Source of the DNA: RYN-230 sp963829725
GTDB taxonomy: Bacteria > Actinomycetota > Actinomycetes > Streptosporangiales > Streptosporangiaceae
NCBI GenBank assembly: GCA_963829725.1
Contig: CAWHJW010000021.1
Location: 62,001-126,000, forward strand
Length of the DNA stretch: 64,000 nt
Direction of reading: 5' to 3'
The first letter of the stretch is position 1; every line of letters starts with the position of its first letter. The notes under the pieces were generated by a model, which saw nothing but the letters and a program-made list of their open reading frames with translations, had not been told where the DNA came from and made no database searches. Shown piece by piece: positions 19,091 to 26,864 of the stretch. The position numbers and the translations under genes are program-made.

Positions 19091-19193
19091 GTAGCTATTC
19101 ATCACCAAGCGTCAGCGGCGTGATATGACGTGTGCCGGGCGTTGCCTGTTATCCGGCGGGTTCAAGTCCGGGTGGTTTCCAGGCGTGGCCGTT
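19091..19193. repeat. Left 103-bp inverted repeat (IS66 3' end)
   Basis: Begins GTAGCTATTCATCACC and includes the stop codon of the minus-strand tnpC. Five mismatches separate it from the right copy at 26601–26703. Confidence 0.8.
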
Positions 19194-19363
19194 GAACAGG
19201 TCGCGGAGGGCGTCGAGTGCGTCGATGCCCCATTTGGCGGCGGTGGACAGGTAGGACTGGACGATCGCGAAGTCGGCGAGGCCGTAGCAGGGTGCGCCAG
19301 GCGCCGCCGGAGGCTCGCTGCTGCACCTTGACCGGGCGGATGGTCCGTTCCGCTTGGTTGGAC
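19149..19363 (-). pseudogene. IS66 transposase TnpC, C-terminal part (separated by insertion)
   Basis: This frame begins at the conserved NQAERTIRPVKVQQRASGGA of IS66 transposases (the NxAER glutamate closes the DDE triad). After a one-base shift it continues ADFAIVQSYLSTAAKWGIDA and LFNGHAWKPPGLEPAG to TAA at 19149–19151. The missing N-terminal 430 codons lie at 22982–24287 in the same orientation. The junction falls between adjacent asparagine codons, so one IS66 gene was split by the element between them. Confidence 0.8.
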
Positions 19364-19415
19364 AAGCGGGCCGTCAATTGCGCATGGTCCGGGTGATCAG
19401 ACGCCCGCGGGCCGG

Positions 19416-19682
19416 GTGCGGGTGACGCACCGGTTCCATCCGCTGTCCGGGCAGTCGTTCGAGTTCGTCAAGCGGCTGCAGGCGTGGCAGTCGGATCTGG
19501 TCTACTTCCTCGATGCCGCTGGAGAGCTGGTGAGCGTGCCGGCGGCATGGACCGATCTGGTGGCGCCTGATCCGTTCGTGGTGGTCGCTGCGGGCCGGGC
19601 GGCATTCCGCGCCGAGGATCTGGTGCAGCTGGCTGATCTGGTCGGCGCGTGCCCGGCAGCTGTCCACGGGATTACGTCATGA
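19416..19682 (+). CDS. Small DUF5372-like protein of the recombinase element
   Basis: GTG at 19416 gives 88 aa: VTHRFHPLSGQSFEFVKRLQ, YFLDAAGELVSVPAAWTDLV, APDPFVVVAAGRAAFRAEDL. I recognise the VTHPFHPLSG…WTD pattern as DUF5372-like. Proteins of this kind accompany recombinases or transposases in actinobacterial mobile elements; the function is unknown. The compact β-rich pattern could suit a nucleic-acid-binding accessory factor, but that is inference. No strong ribosome-binding site is visible. Confidence 0.6.
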   Translation: MRVTHRFHPLSGQSFEFVKRLQAWQSDLVYFLDAAGELVSVPAAWTDLVAPDPFVVVAAGRAAFRAEDLVQLADLVGACPAAVHGITS

Positions 19683-19817
19683 GTGCCCAGCGGATTATGC
19701 CCGGAGCGCGATCAGGAAGTCAGCGGGCAGGCGGCTTCCCGCTGGGACTTCTGGCTATCAAGCTGGCCTTCTTGATATCAGTGTGCCCGGTCCTGCTCTT
19801 CCTGCATGATCTATGTG

Positions 19818-19829
19818 ATGTAATTACAT
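19818..19829. promoter_or_regulatory. Perfect 12-bp palindrome upstream of the HTH gene
   Basis: ATGTAATTACAT is a perfect palindrome in an AT-rich patch 28 bp upstream of the HTH gene start. It is a candidate operator for that protein, or a binding site for the recombinase. Confidence 0.4.
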
Positions 19830-19856
19830 GGACGAGATCCGGTTACGGGAGGCAGC

Positions 19857-20364
19857 ATGGCCAGGCGGGACGACGCCAAGGATGCCGCGCTGGCGGCGTC
19901 ACGGACGCTGAACGGCGATCCGCAGAAGGTGACCGACCCGGCGTTCACCGCCGGCGGTTTCTTCGATCCCGCCGATCTGCTGCAGGTGAAGTACGAGATG
20001 GTGCGGCAGGTCGAGGTGGAGGGCGTGCCGGTGGCCGCGGCCGCCAGGACGTTCGGGTTCGCGCGCCAGAGCGCCTACAACGCCCGGGCGGCGCTGGCCG
20101 CCGGCGGGCTGGCCGCGCTGATCCCGGGCAAGCCGGGCCCCAAAGGGGGGCCACAAGCTCACCGGGCCGGTGCTGGACCACCTGGAGGCCCTGCTCGAGC
20201 AGGATCCCGGGCTGACCTTCGGCGAGCTGGCCGCGCAGGCCGCGCAGCGGTTCGGTATCCAGGTGCATCCCCGGTCGGTGCGCCGGGCGCTGGAGCGGCG
20301 GACCGCCGATCCCGGGGCCGGGACCGCCGGACCGGCGGCGCCCAAAAGCGGCCGCCGCGGCTGA
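19857..20364 (+). CDS. Helix-turn-helix protein of the recombinase element (one frameshift)
   Basis: ATG at 19857 with GGGAGG upstream. The N-terminal half contains a Trp/IS630-like helix-turn-helix: VKYEMVRQVEVEGVPVAAAA then RTFGFARQSAYNARAALAAG, followed by a basic PGKPGPKGG hinge. A G6 run at about 20143–20148 carries one extra base. Dropping it continues HKLTGPVLDHLEALLEQDPG, LTFGELAAQAAQRFGIQVHP and RSVRRALERR to a stop at 20364, a second winged-helix-like unit. Two DNA-binding modules and the position next to a recombinase suggest an accessory or directionality factor (inference). Confidence 0.6.
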
Positions 20365-20730
20365 CAGCGCGGCGCGGCGGCGCAGCCAGGGCCGCCGGGC
20401 GCAGATCCGGCGATCGAGCGCTATGAGGCCCTGCGCGCGATCGCGCTGGCCGGCGCGGGCGGCGGCTGGCGGTATCAGCTGCCGGTGCTGGCCGCCCGGG
20501 GAATGGCGTCCTGGCTGGCCCAGGGGCCCGCCGCCGGTCCCGGCGCTGGCGACCACCAGGCAGCAGCGATGCCGCAGGCCGGCCCGTCCTTGCCCGCCCC
20601 CGACCCTGTCCCGCCCGGTACCAGCACGAACGGAGGTGATGCCCGCTCGCCGGCCTGCACGTCGCTGCCGCTCACCGCGGAGATCGTCGCGGTGCTCGCG
20701 CAGATGGCACTTCACCATGCCCGCCGTTAA
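20365..20730 (+). CDS. Small orphan gene of the recombinase element
   Basis: The frame directly after the HTH stop encodes DPAIERYEALRAIALAGAGG, GWRYQLPVLAARGMASWLAQ, a Pro/Ala-rich linker and TAEIVAVLAQMALHHARR, ending at 20730. It has clear codon-level protein character and appears to be a separate short helical protein. Its start is uncertain; ATG 20485 would lose the best part, so an upstream GTG/TTG is likely. No family is recognised. Confidence 0.45.
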   Translation, partial: QRGAAAQPGPPGADPAIERYEALRAIALAGAGGGWRYQLPVLAARGMASWLAQGPAAGPGAGDHQAAAMPQAGPSLPAPDPVPPGTSTNGGDARSPACTSLPLTAEIVAVLAQMALHHARR

Positions 20731-20762
20731 CCACCCACGCCCTTCAGCAGGAAGGCCCGCCC

Positions 20763-22919
20763 ATGAGCGGCGACGACACCGCCAAAGTGACCCCCGCGCG
20801 GCTGCGCCGCGACGCCTACCTCTACATCCGCCAGTCCACCCTCTACCAGGTGATCCACAACACCGAGTCGACCGGGCGGCAATACGACCTGAAACACCGC
20901 GCGGCCGCGCTCGGCTGGCCCGAGGACAAGATCCACGTCATCGACATCGACCAGGGCCACTCCGGCGCCAGCGCCGCCGACCGGGCCGGGTTCCAGCACC
21001 TGGTCGCCGAGGTCTCCCTGGGCCGGGCCGGCATCGTCCTGGGCCTGGAATGCTCCCGGCTGGCCCGCGACTCCGCCGACTGGCAGCAGCTCGTCAAGAT
21101 CTGCGCCCACACCGACACGCTCATCTGCGACGAGGACGGCCTGTATGACCCGGCCATCTTCAACGACCGCGTCCTGCTGGGCATGAAAGGCCAGATCTCA
21201 GAATTCGAATTGCATTTCCTGCGCGCCCGGATGCGCGGCGGGATCCTGGCCAAGGCCCGCCGCGGCGAACTCGCGCTCGCCCTCCCGGTCGGCCTTGCCT
21301 ACGACCACCACGGCCAGGTGGTCCTGGACCCCGACGCGGGCGTGCGCCACGCCGTGCGGCTGCTGTTCGACACCTTCACCGCCACCGGATCGGCGTTCGG
21401 CGTCGTCAGGGCATTCCGCGAGCAGCAGCTGACCTTCCCCGCCCGCCACCGTCGCGGCCCCCGCCGCGGTGAGCTGTTCTTCCAGCCGCTCACCCACGAC
21501 CGGGTCCTCAAGACCCTGCACAACCCCGCCTACGCCGGCGCCTACGCCTACGGGCGGGCCCGCCACACCACCGGCCTGGACGGACACCACCACACCACCG
21601 TCAAGCCCATCGGGGAATGGACGGTCCTGATCAAAGACCACCACCCCGGGTACCTCACCTGGGCCCAGCACGAGGCCAACCTGGCCGTCCTCACCGCCAA
21701 CGCCGCCGCCCGCGGCGACGACCGCGCCGCCGGGCCGCCCCGCGAAGGCACCGCGCTGCTGCAGGGCCTGGCCGTCTGCGGCCGGTGCGGCCGGCGGATG
21801 ACCATCCGCTACCACTCCCGCCACGGCACCCAGATCCCCGACTACGTCTGCCAGAACGACGGCATCCGCACCGCGCAGCCGATCTGCCAGCACCTGACCG
21901 GCGACATCATCGACTCCGCCGTCAGCGACCTGATCCTGACCGCCCTCACCCCCGCGGCCATCGAGGTCACCCTCGCCGTCAGCGACGAGCTGATCGCCCA
22001 GGCCGAACGCGCCGACCAGCTCCGCCAGGCCCACGTCCAGCGCGCCGAACACGCCGCCGACGCCGCCCGGCACCGCTACCTCGCCGTCGACGCTGCCAAC
22101 CGGCTCGTCGCCGACGCCCTGGAAGCCGACTGGAACACCGCCCTGCGCGCCCTGGCCGCCGCCCGCGACGACTACCGCAAGGCCACCGCCGCCGCCACCG
22201 CCCTGGACCAGCAGCAGCGCGACAAGATCCGCGCGCTCGCCGTCGACCTGCCCCGCCTGTGGAATGACCCCGGCACCCCCATGCGCGAACGCAAACGACT
22301 GATCCGCCTGCTGATCACCGACGTCACCCTCACCCGCGGCCAGGACACCATCACCGCCGCGATCCGCTTCCCCGCCGGCCGCCACCACGTCCTTCACCTG
22401 CCCGTCCCGAAGAACGCCTGGCAGCGCCGCGCGACCCCCGCCCCGCTCACCGAGCTGATCGACCACCTGCTCGACAGCTGCACCTACGCCCAGATCGCCG
22501 GCCAGCTGAACACCGCAGGCCACACCAGCAGCGACGGACACCCCTGGGACGGCGACCGCGTCGCCAAACTGGTGAACTACCACCAGATGCCCAGCCACGA
22601 CCAGCGGCTGCAAGACCGCGGGCTGCTCACCCTCGGCCAGATCGCCGCCGATCTTGATGCCCACCCCAGCAGCATCAAGCGCTGGCACCGCCTCGGCCTG
22701 ATCACCGGCGAGCAAGCCGACGACCGCGGCATCTTCCGCTACCACCCCGGCCAGACCCGCCCGGCCAGCGCCGACGCCGAAACCGCCCGCAAGCGCCTCG
22801 GCGACGATCACCGCTCAGGCCGCCGCAACCCCCACCGCAAATCCGGGCGCCCCCGCACACCGAGGGAAAATGTCAGACCCCCCAGCGATACTCAAACCAC
22901 CAGCACCACAACGACCTGA
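20763..22919 (+). CDS. Large serine recombinase (resolvase–recombinase–zinc ribbon)
   Basis: ATG at 20763 after AGGAAGG. The 718-aa protein has a resolvase domain with nucleophile motif YLYIRQSTLYQV and the helper residues LECSRLARDSADWQ and LISEFELHF-like helix E (MKGQISEFELHFLRARMRGG). Next come a recombinase domain (about 165–300), a zinc ribbon (CGRCGRRM with a second cysteine pair QNDGIRTAQPICQ), a long coiled coil (about 395–480) and a C-terminal MerR/HTH-like region (LLTLGQIAADLDAHPSSIKR). This is the architecture of integrases that move elements by site-specific recombination. It is intact and probably inserted the element into tnpC. Confidence 0.88.
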   Translation: MSGDDTAKVTPARLRRDAYLYIRQSTLYQVIHNTESTGRQYDLKHRAAALGWPEDKIHVIDIDQGHSGASAADRAGFQHLVAEVSLGRAGIVLGLECSRLARDSADWQQLVKICAHTDTLICDEDGLYDPAIFNDRVLLGMKGQISEFELHFLRARMRGGILAKARRGELALALPVGLAYDHHGQVVLDPDAGVRHAVRLLFDTFTATGSAFGVVRAFREQQLTFPARHRRGPRRGELFFQPLTHDRVLKTLHNPAYAGAYAYGRARHTTGLDGHHHTTVKPIGEWTVLIKDHHPGYLTWAQHEANLAVLTANAAARGDDRAAGPPREGTALLQGLAVCGRCGRRMTIRYHSRHGTQIPDYVCQNDGIRTAQPICQHLTGDIIDSAVSDLILTALTPAAIEVTLAVSDELIAQAERADQLRQAHVQRAEHAADAARHRYLAVDAANRLVADALEADWNTALRALAAARDDYRKATAAATALDQQQRDKIRALAVDLPRLWNDPGTPMRERKRLIRLLITDVTLTRGQDTITAAIRFPAGRHHVLHLPVPKNAWQRRATPAPLTELIDHLLDSCTYAQIAGQLNTAGHTSSDGHPWDGDRVAKLVNYHQMPSHDQRLQDRGLLTLGQIAADLDAHPSSIKRWHRLGLITGEQADDRGIFRYHPGQTRPASADAETARKRLGDDHRSGRRNPHRKSGRPRTPRENVRPPSDTQTTSTTTT

Positions 22920-22981
22920 ACGCCCCGCCAAACCCCGTACCCTCCAGCCACCACAAGAGGTGCAGTATGAAGCCAGATCGT

Positions 22982-24287
22982 TCGTGAAGATGTCGAGGTC
23001 AGGACGGGTGGCGAAGCGGAGGATCAGGTCCTCGAAGGTGCGGAACCGGCGGGCCAGGCGGCGGGCGTCTTCCGCGGTGGCGGTGCGCCGGTAGAGGTTC
23101 GCCGTGAGCCCGGCGCCGGTGAGTGCCCGGTAGCGGGTGAGCAGGTCTTCCAGGACGGCCGGTTCCAGGGCGGGCTGGCCGGCGAGGCGGGCGGCCGCGG
23201 CGGCGTCGCGGGCCTCGATCAGCAGGGCGGCCATCCGGGAGGCCCATTCCTGCTTCTGCGGCTCGAAGCCGTAAAGCCCCTTCAGGTCGCGGAGCAGGTG
23301 GGCCCCGCACCAGGCGTGCAGGGCATCGGTGAGGTGCCCATACCCGGCGTATCCGTCCCGGACGATGGCGCCGGAGTAGCCGGGGAGGACCTGCCCGGCG
23401 TCGATCGCCTCCGCTGACCGGTCACCGGCGTGCATATGCGTGAGGTAGGTGGTGCAAGCCAGGTGCACGTACCTGGTCCCGCCAGCGGCGCGGGCCGGCG
23501 TCTCATCGGCGTGGACCGCCGGGGCGGCCCTCAGCAGCTCGCGGACCCGGTCCATGAACCCGCTGTCCCCGATCAGCGCGGCGGCCCTGGCCCGGATCCC
23601 GGCCATCCACCCGGTGGAGGCCGTGATCCCGGCGAGCTGGCACAACAGCACCGTGGCCTGGTGAACCGGGATGTAATGGCCGCAGGTCAGGTTCGCGGCC
23701 TGCGCGCAGGCCTCCGGCCCGTAGCTGGCTCGCGCCCGGACATGCGCCGGGAACTCGCCCTCGGTCACCGTCCCGCAGCACGGGCACTCCTTCGCCTGCG
23801 CCACGTACTGGGTGACCTTCGGCTCCGGGGGCGGCCCGATATCGGTGACCTGATGCCGCCGCGACGCCGTCACCGGCTCCCCGGCCAAGCCCGCGCCGCA
23901 GCGGCGGCACGCCGCCGGCGGGCAGTCATAGCTCTCATCCGGGTCATCGAGCAGGCACATCGTCACCCCGGGATCACCCGGCTGCTTACCCGGCCGCCGC
24001 TTCTCCCGCTCCCGCAGCGACCGATCCGTGCTCCACTTCTCCTTCTTATGCGGGCCATCCGAGGAAGGCGGGCGCGAGGACGTGGACGAGTCCTGGCGCG
24101 CCCGCCGCTCAAGCTCATCAACCCGCGCCGAAAGCCGCTCGTTCAGCGCGGTCAGCCGCTCAACCTGCCCGGTCAGCTCAGCGATCAGCCAGTACGCCCC
24201 CGCCAGCCGCACCGCCAGCCCGGCGGCCGGCAGCGCGGACAGCTCCTCAGCCGAGGGCAGGCCAGGAACGGCGGACACAACTGGCAA
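22982..24287 (-). pseudogene. IS66 transposase TnpC, N-terminal part (separated by insertion)
   Basis: Translation begins at TTG 24287 or GTG 24278. A coiled-coil leucine-zipper region (LTGQVERLTALNERLSARVD) is followed by a zinc-binding region (CPPAACRRCG, CPCCGTVTEG). The DDE core starts at AAPAVHADETPAR and has VRDGYAGYGHLTDALHAWCG and AHLLRDLKGLYGFEPQKQEW. Homology stops at LDIFTN, exactly where the serine-recombinase element begins; the frame then reads through foreign sequence to 22815. The first two catalytic Asp residues are present, but the Glu is on the detached part at 19149–19363. Confidence 0.85.
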
Positions 24288-24411
24288 TGATCACCATTCC
24301 AGCCCGCCAGTCAACAACGCGCCCTGGCGTGTCACCCCGCGGCGCCATGATCTTGTGGGCCATGATCGCCCTCGTGACCCGGCGCCTCGCTGCCACCGCG
24401 CATTAAGATCA

Positions 24412-24424
24412 CTCACTCAGTGAG
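24412..24424. promoter_or_regulatory. TetR-like operator palindrome upstream of the S9 peptidase
   Basis: CTCACTCAGTGAG is a perfect 6-bp inverted repeat around a central C, a form common in TetR-family operators. It lies in the 300-bp region between tnpC and the peptidase gene. No regulator gene is adjacent, so its use is inference. Confidence 0.35.
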
Positions 24425-24586
24425 CCAGATTGACCTGCAGCAGCCCGGCCATCGCGGCGCGCCCGTGCCGGGCGGGCACGCCTAGCGCAGCCTAACCTGC
24501 GAGGAGGACGCCTCCACCAGCTAAAGGCCGCTGTGGCAGGCTCTCTGCTACTGAATGTGCGGATGTTTGCCGGAAAGGCGCGTTGC

Positions 24587-26533
24587 ATGAGTGAAGACGC
24601 ACCGGAGCTAACCGCGGAGCTGGTGGTGGACGGGGCCGTGCCGTCGCAGCCGGTGATCTCGCCAGATGGGTGCTGGGTTGCGTATGTCGTCGCTCCGGCC
24701 GGCCGCGGGGGAGAGCGTTGTATGTGCGCGCTCTGGGTGGCCGCTGCTGACGGCAGCTCACCGTCGTGGAAGCTGACCGCGGGTATGGCGGCAGATTCTG
24801 ATCCGCGCTGGGCGCCGGATTCGGCGTCGGTGTTTTTCTTGTCAGATCGCACCGGCTCCCGTCAGCTGTACCGGGTACGGGTCGGTGGCGGGGAGGCCGA
24901 GGTCCTGACGGACTGGCGCGGCGAGATCTCTGATGCCTGGCCGCTTGCGGATGCCCGGCTGGTCGCCGTGGTGGCCACGGACGAGCCGACTGAGGAGGAC
25001 AAGCGCAGGCGCGCCGAGCGCGACGACGCGTTCGTCTGGGGACAGCAGCTGCGCTGCGGCAGGCTGCGGGTGCTTGACCTGGCCACAGGCGAGCTGCGTA
25101 CGGTGGACGGCCTCGGCAACCGCCACGTCGTGGAACTGGCGGCGCGGCCGGACGGGGGCGCGCTGGCGGCGATCAGCTGGGCGGGTCCGGAGAAGGATCC
25201 GGGCGTGACCACCAGCGAGTTGCATGTGGTCGATCTGGAGACAGGGACGGCCCGTGATCTGGGCCGGATCGGGACCGAGGCGCGGTCGCCGGTCTGGTGG
25301 CAGGCCGACGGCTGCTGGCACCTGGCCTACCTGGCAATGCCAGAACCGTACGGCGGCGACGCCGTCTACGGCGTCGCCGTCTCCGCGGCTGCCGCTGTGC
25401 ATCGTGACCTGACCGCGGGCATGGCTGTCTGTCCGACGGAGCTGGCGCAGGTCGCGGACGGCCCGCCGCTGGCCTTGTTCGCGGACGGGCTCGACACCGC
25501 GATCTTCCGGCTCGACCCTGACCTGCTGCGGTTCGGGTGCGTATCCGCCCGGGACGGCCTGGCCGACTCGCTCACCGCGTGTCGTTCCGGCGAGGTGATC
25601 GCGGCGCTGGCCAGCACCTCCTATGAGCCGGTGAACGTCCATGCCGGACCGCCCGGAGGCCAGCTCATCCGGCTCAGTGACACCCGGCCTGCCCTGCGCG
25701 CGATCAGATGGGGAAGTCAAGAACGCCTGTCCTATCGGGCATCGGACGGCCTCGGCCTCGACGGCCTGCTCGTATTGCCGCCCGGCCGCAACCGCGCGGA
25801 CGGCCCGTTCCCGCTCATCACATTGGTGCACGGCGGCCCTGATGCCCGGTATGCCGACCAGTTCATGCTCGCCCCGCATTCTCCGGGACAGTGGCTCGCG
25901 ACCGCGGGATACGCCGTGTTCCTGCCTAACCCGCGGGGCGGGGTGGGTCATGGCCGTGATTTCGCGGCGACGGTCGCGCGCTCGGTCGGCGGCAGCGAAT
26001 GGAGCGACATCATCAGCGGGATCGACCTGCTGATTGCCGAGGGGGTCGCGGACCCGGACCGGCTTGGAATCGGCGGTGCCAGCCATGGCGGGTTCATGGC
26101 CGCCTGGGCGATCGGGCAGACCGACCGGTTCAAGGCCGCCATGATGGCCGCCGGGATCAGTGACTGGGGGATGCTCGTCGCGACCGGCGAAGGGGGAACC
26201 CTAGAAGCTGAGCTCAGCGGCAGTTGCGGCTGGGAGGGCACCGGCCCGCACCCCCACGACCAAGTCAGCCCAATCTCGTTTGCGTCGAAGATCCGCACCC
26301 CGGTGCTGATCGTGCACGGCGAGGACGACACCAACGTGCCGGTCAGCCAGGCGATCTACTTCCACCGTGCGCTCAGCTGGTACGGGGCCGAGCACGAACT
26401 CGTCATCTACCCGCGTGAGGGACACGGGTTCGTGGAGCGCAATCACCAGCTCGACCTGCTCTGGCGCACGCGTGCATGGTTCGACCGGTGGCTTCGCGAT
26501 GAAGCGTCCGATGGCCGAGGATCACCGGCTTGA
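24587..26533 (+). CDS. S9-family (prolyl oligopeptidase-type) serine peptidase
   Basis: ATG 24587 (MSEDAPELTAELVVDG) is preferred over the upstream in-frame ATG because homology starts there. The 648-aa protein has an N-terminal β-propeller with WD-like repeats (PVISPDGCWVAYVV, DPRWAPDSASVFFLSDRTGS) and a C-terminal α/β-hydrolase domain from about residue 390. Its catalytic triad is Ser499 in GGASHGGF, Asp580/581 in HGEDDTNVP and His613 in REGHGF. No signal peptide is seen, so it is probably cytosolic and cleaves short peptides or acylated amino acids. It is the only non-mobility gene inside the IS66-type transposon and is intact. Confidence 0.9.
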   Translation: MSEDAPELTAELVVDGAVPSQPVISPDGCWVAYVVAPAGRGGERCMCALWVAAADGSSPSWKLTAGMAADSDPRWAPDSASVFFLSDRTGSRQLYRVRVGGGEAEVLTDWRGEISDAWPLADARLVAVVATDEPTEEDKRRRAERDDAFVWGQQLRCGRLRVLDLATGELRTVDGLGNRHVVELAARPDGGALAAISWAGPEKDPGVTTSELHVVDLETGTARDLGRIGTEARSPVWWQADGCWHLAYLAMPEPYGGDAVYGVAVSAAAAVHRDLTAGMAVCPTELAQVADGPPLALFADGLDTAIFRLDPDLLRFGCVSARDGLADSLTACRSGEVIAALASTSYEPVNVHAGPPGGQLIRLSDTRPALRAIRWGSQERLSYRASDGLGLDGLLVLPPGRNRADGPFPLITLVHGGPDARYADQFMLAPHSPGQWLATAGYAVFLPNPRGGVGHGRDFAATVARSVGGSEWSDIISGIDLLIAEGVADPDRLGIGGASHGGFMAAWAIGQTDRFKAAMMAAGISDWGMLVATGEGGTLEAELSGSCGWEGTGPHPHDQVSPISFASKIRTPVLIVHGEDDTNVPVSQAIYFHRALSWYGAEHELVIYPREGHGFVERNHQLDLLWRTRAWFDRWLRDEASDGRGSPA

Positions 26534-26600
26534 CCAGCGGGCGCCCTGCCCTGCCCTCCTCACCCAGGACTCACGGCCTCGATCCATGGCTGCGGCTGCG

Positions 26601-26703
26601 AACGGCCACACCTGGAAACCACCCCGACTCGAACCCGCCGGATAATAGGCAACGCCCGGCACACGTCACATCACGCCGCTGACGCTTGGTGATGAATAGC
26701 TAC
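26601..26703. repeat. Right 103-bp inverted repeat (IS66 3' end)
   Basis: Inverted copy of 19091–19193. On the plus strand it encodes the last residues of a TnpC (NGHTWKPPRLEPAG) and stops, with no further transposase sequence upstream. Confidence 0.8.
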
Positions 26704-26711
26704 CTCTTATG
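26704..26711. repeat. 8-bp target-site duplication, right copy (CTCTTATG)
   Basis: Exact match to 19083–19090, directly outside the right inverted end. Confidence 0.8.
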
Positions 26712-26864
26712 AACCACTAGCAAGGACTAAACCGAAATTGCCGTAGCTGTCCGTAGGCATCGCATCCTGACCTGGCGTTTCAGTAATGCCCGGCCACGCG
26801 CCGTAGTCAGAATTTGTGGCGTGTCGGAGGGACATTCCTGGCATGTCCGTCGTAAGATCTGCGT

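Larger units (their letters stand above)
19364..22981 (+). mobile_element. Serine-recombinase element inserted in IS66 tnpC (3.6 kb)
   Basis: Removing 19364–22981 rejoins the two tnpC parts at DIFTN|NQAER. The inserted DNA carries four plus-strand genes: a DUF5372-like protein, a helix-turn-helix protein, a small orphan and a 718-aa large serine recombinase. The ends show no inverted repeats and no obvious long target duplication, as expected for serine-recombinase insertion at a short core. Junction coordinates may be off by a few bases because GTT/G is shared. Confidence 0.75.
19091..26703. mobile_element. IS66-type composite transposon carrying an S9 peptidase (7.6 kb)
   Basis: Both ends carry the same IS66 3' end in opposite orientation: 19091–19193 and 26601–26703 are inverted copies matching at 98 of 103 positions by my reading. 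Exact 8-bp direct repeats flank them. Inside, in order, are the C-terminal codons of tnpC, a 3.6-kb serine-recombinase element, the N-terminal part of tnpC, and an S9 peptidase. The right end includes only the last codons of a second tnpC. The layout implies that the peptidase gene was mobilised between an IS66 and a bare IS66 end. tnpC was split later. Confidence 0.75.

Noticed and set aside
21198..22811. 537-aa minus-strand ORF
   Set aside because: Antisense to the serine recombinase, which has catalytic and zinc-ribbon motifs; the ORF is Gly/Val-rich shadow sequence.
24409..24852. 147-aa minus-strand ORF upstream of the S9 peptidase
   Set aside because: Overlaps the peptidase N-terminus antisense and has no domain character; the region is better read as promoter.
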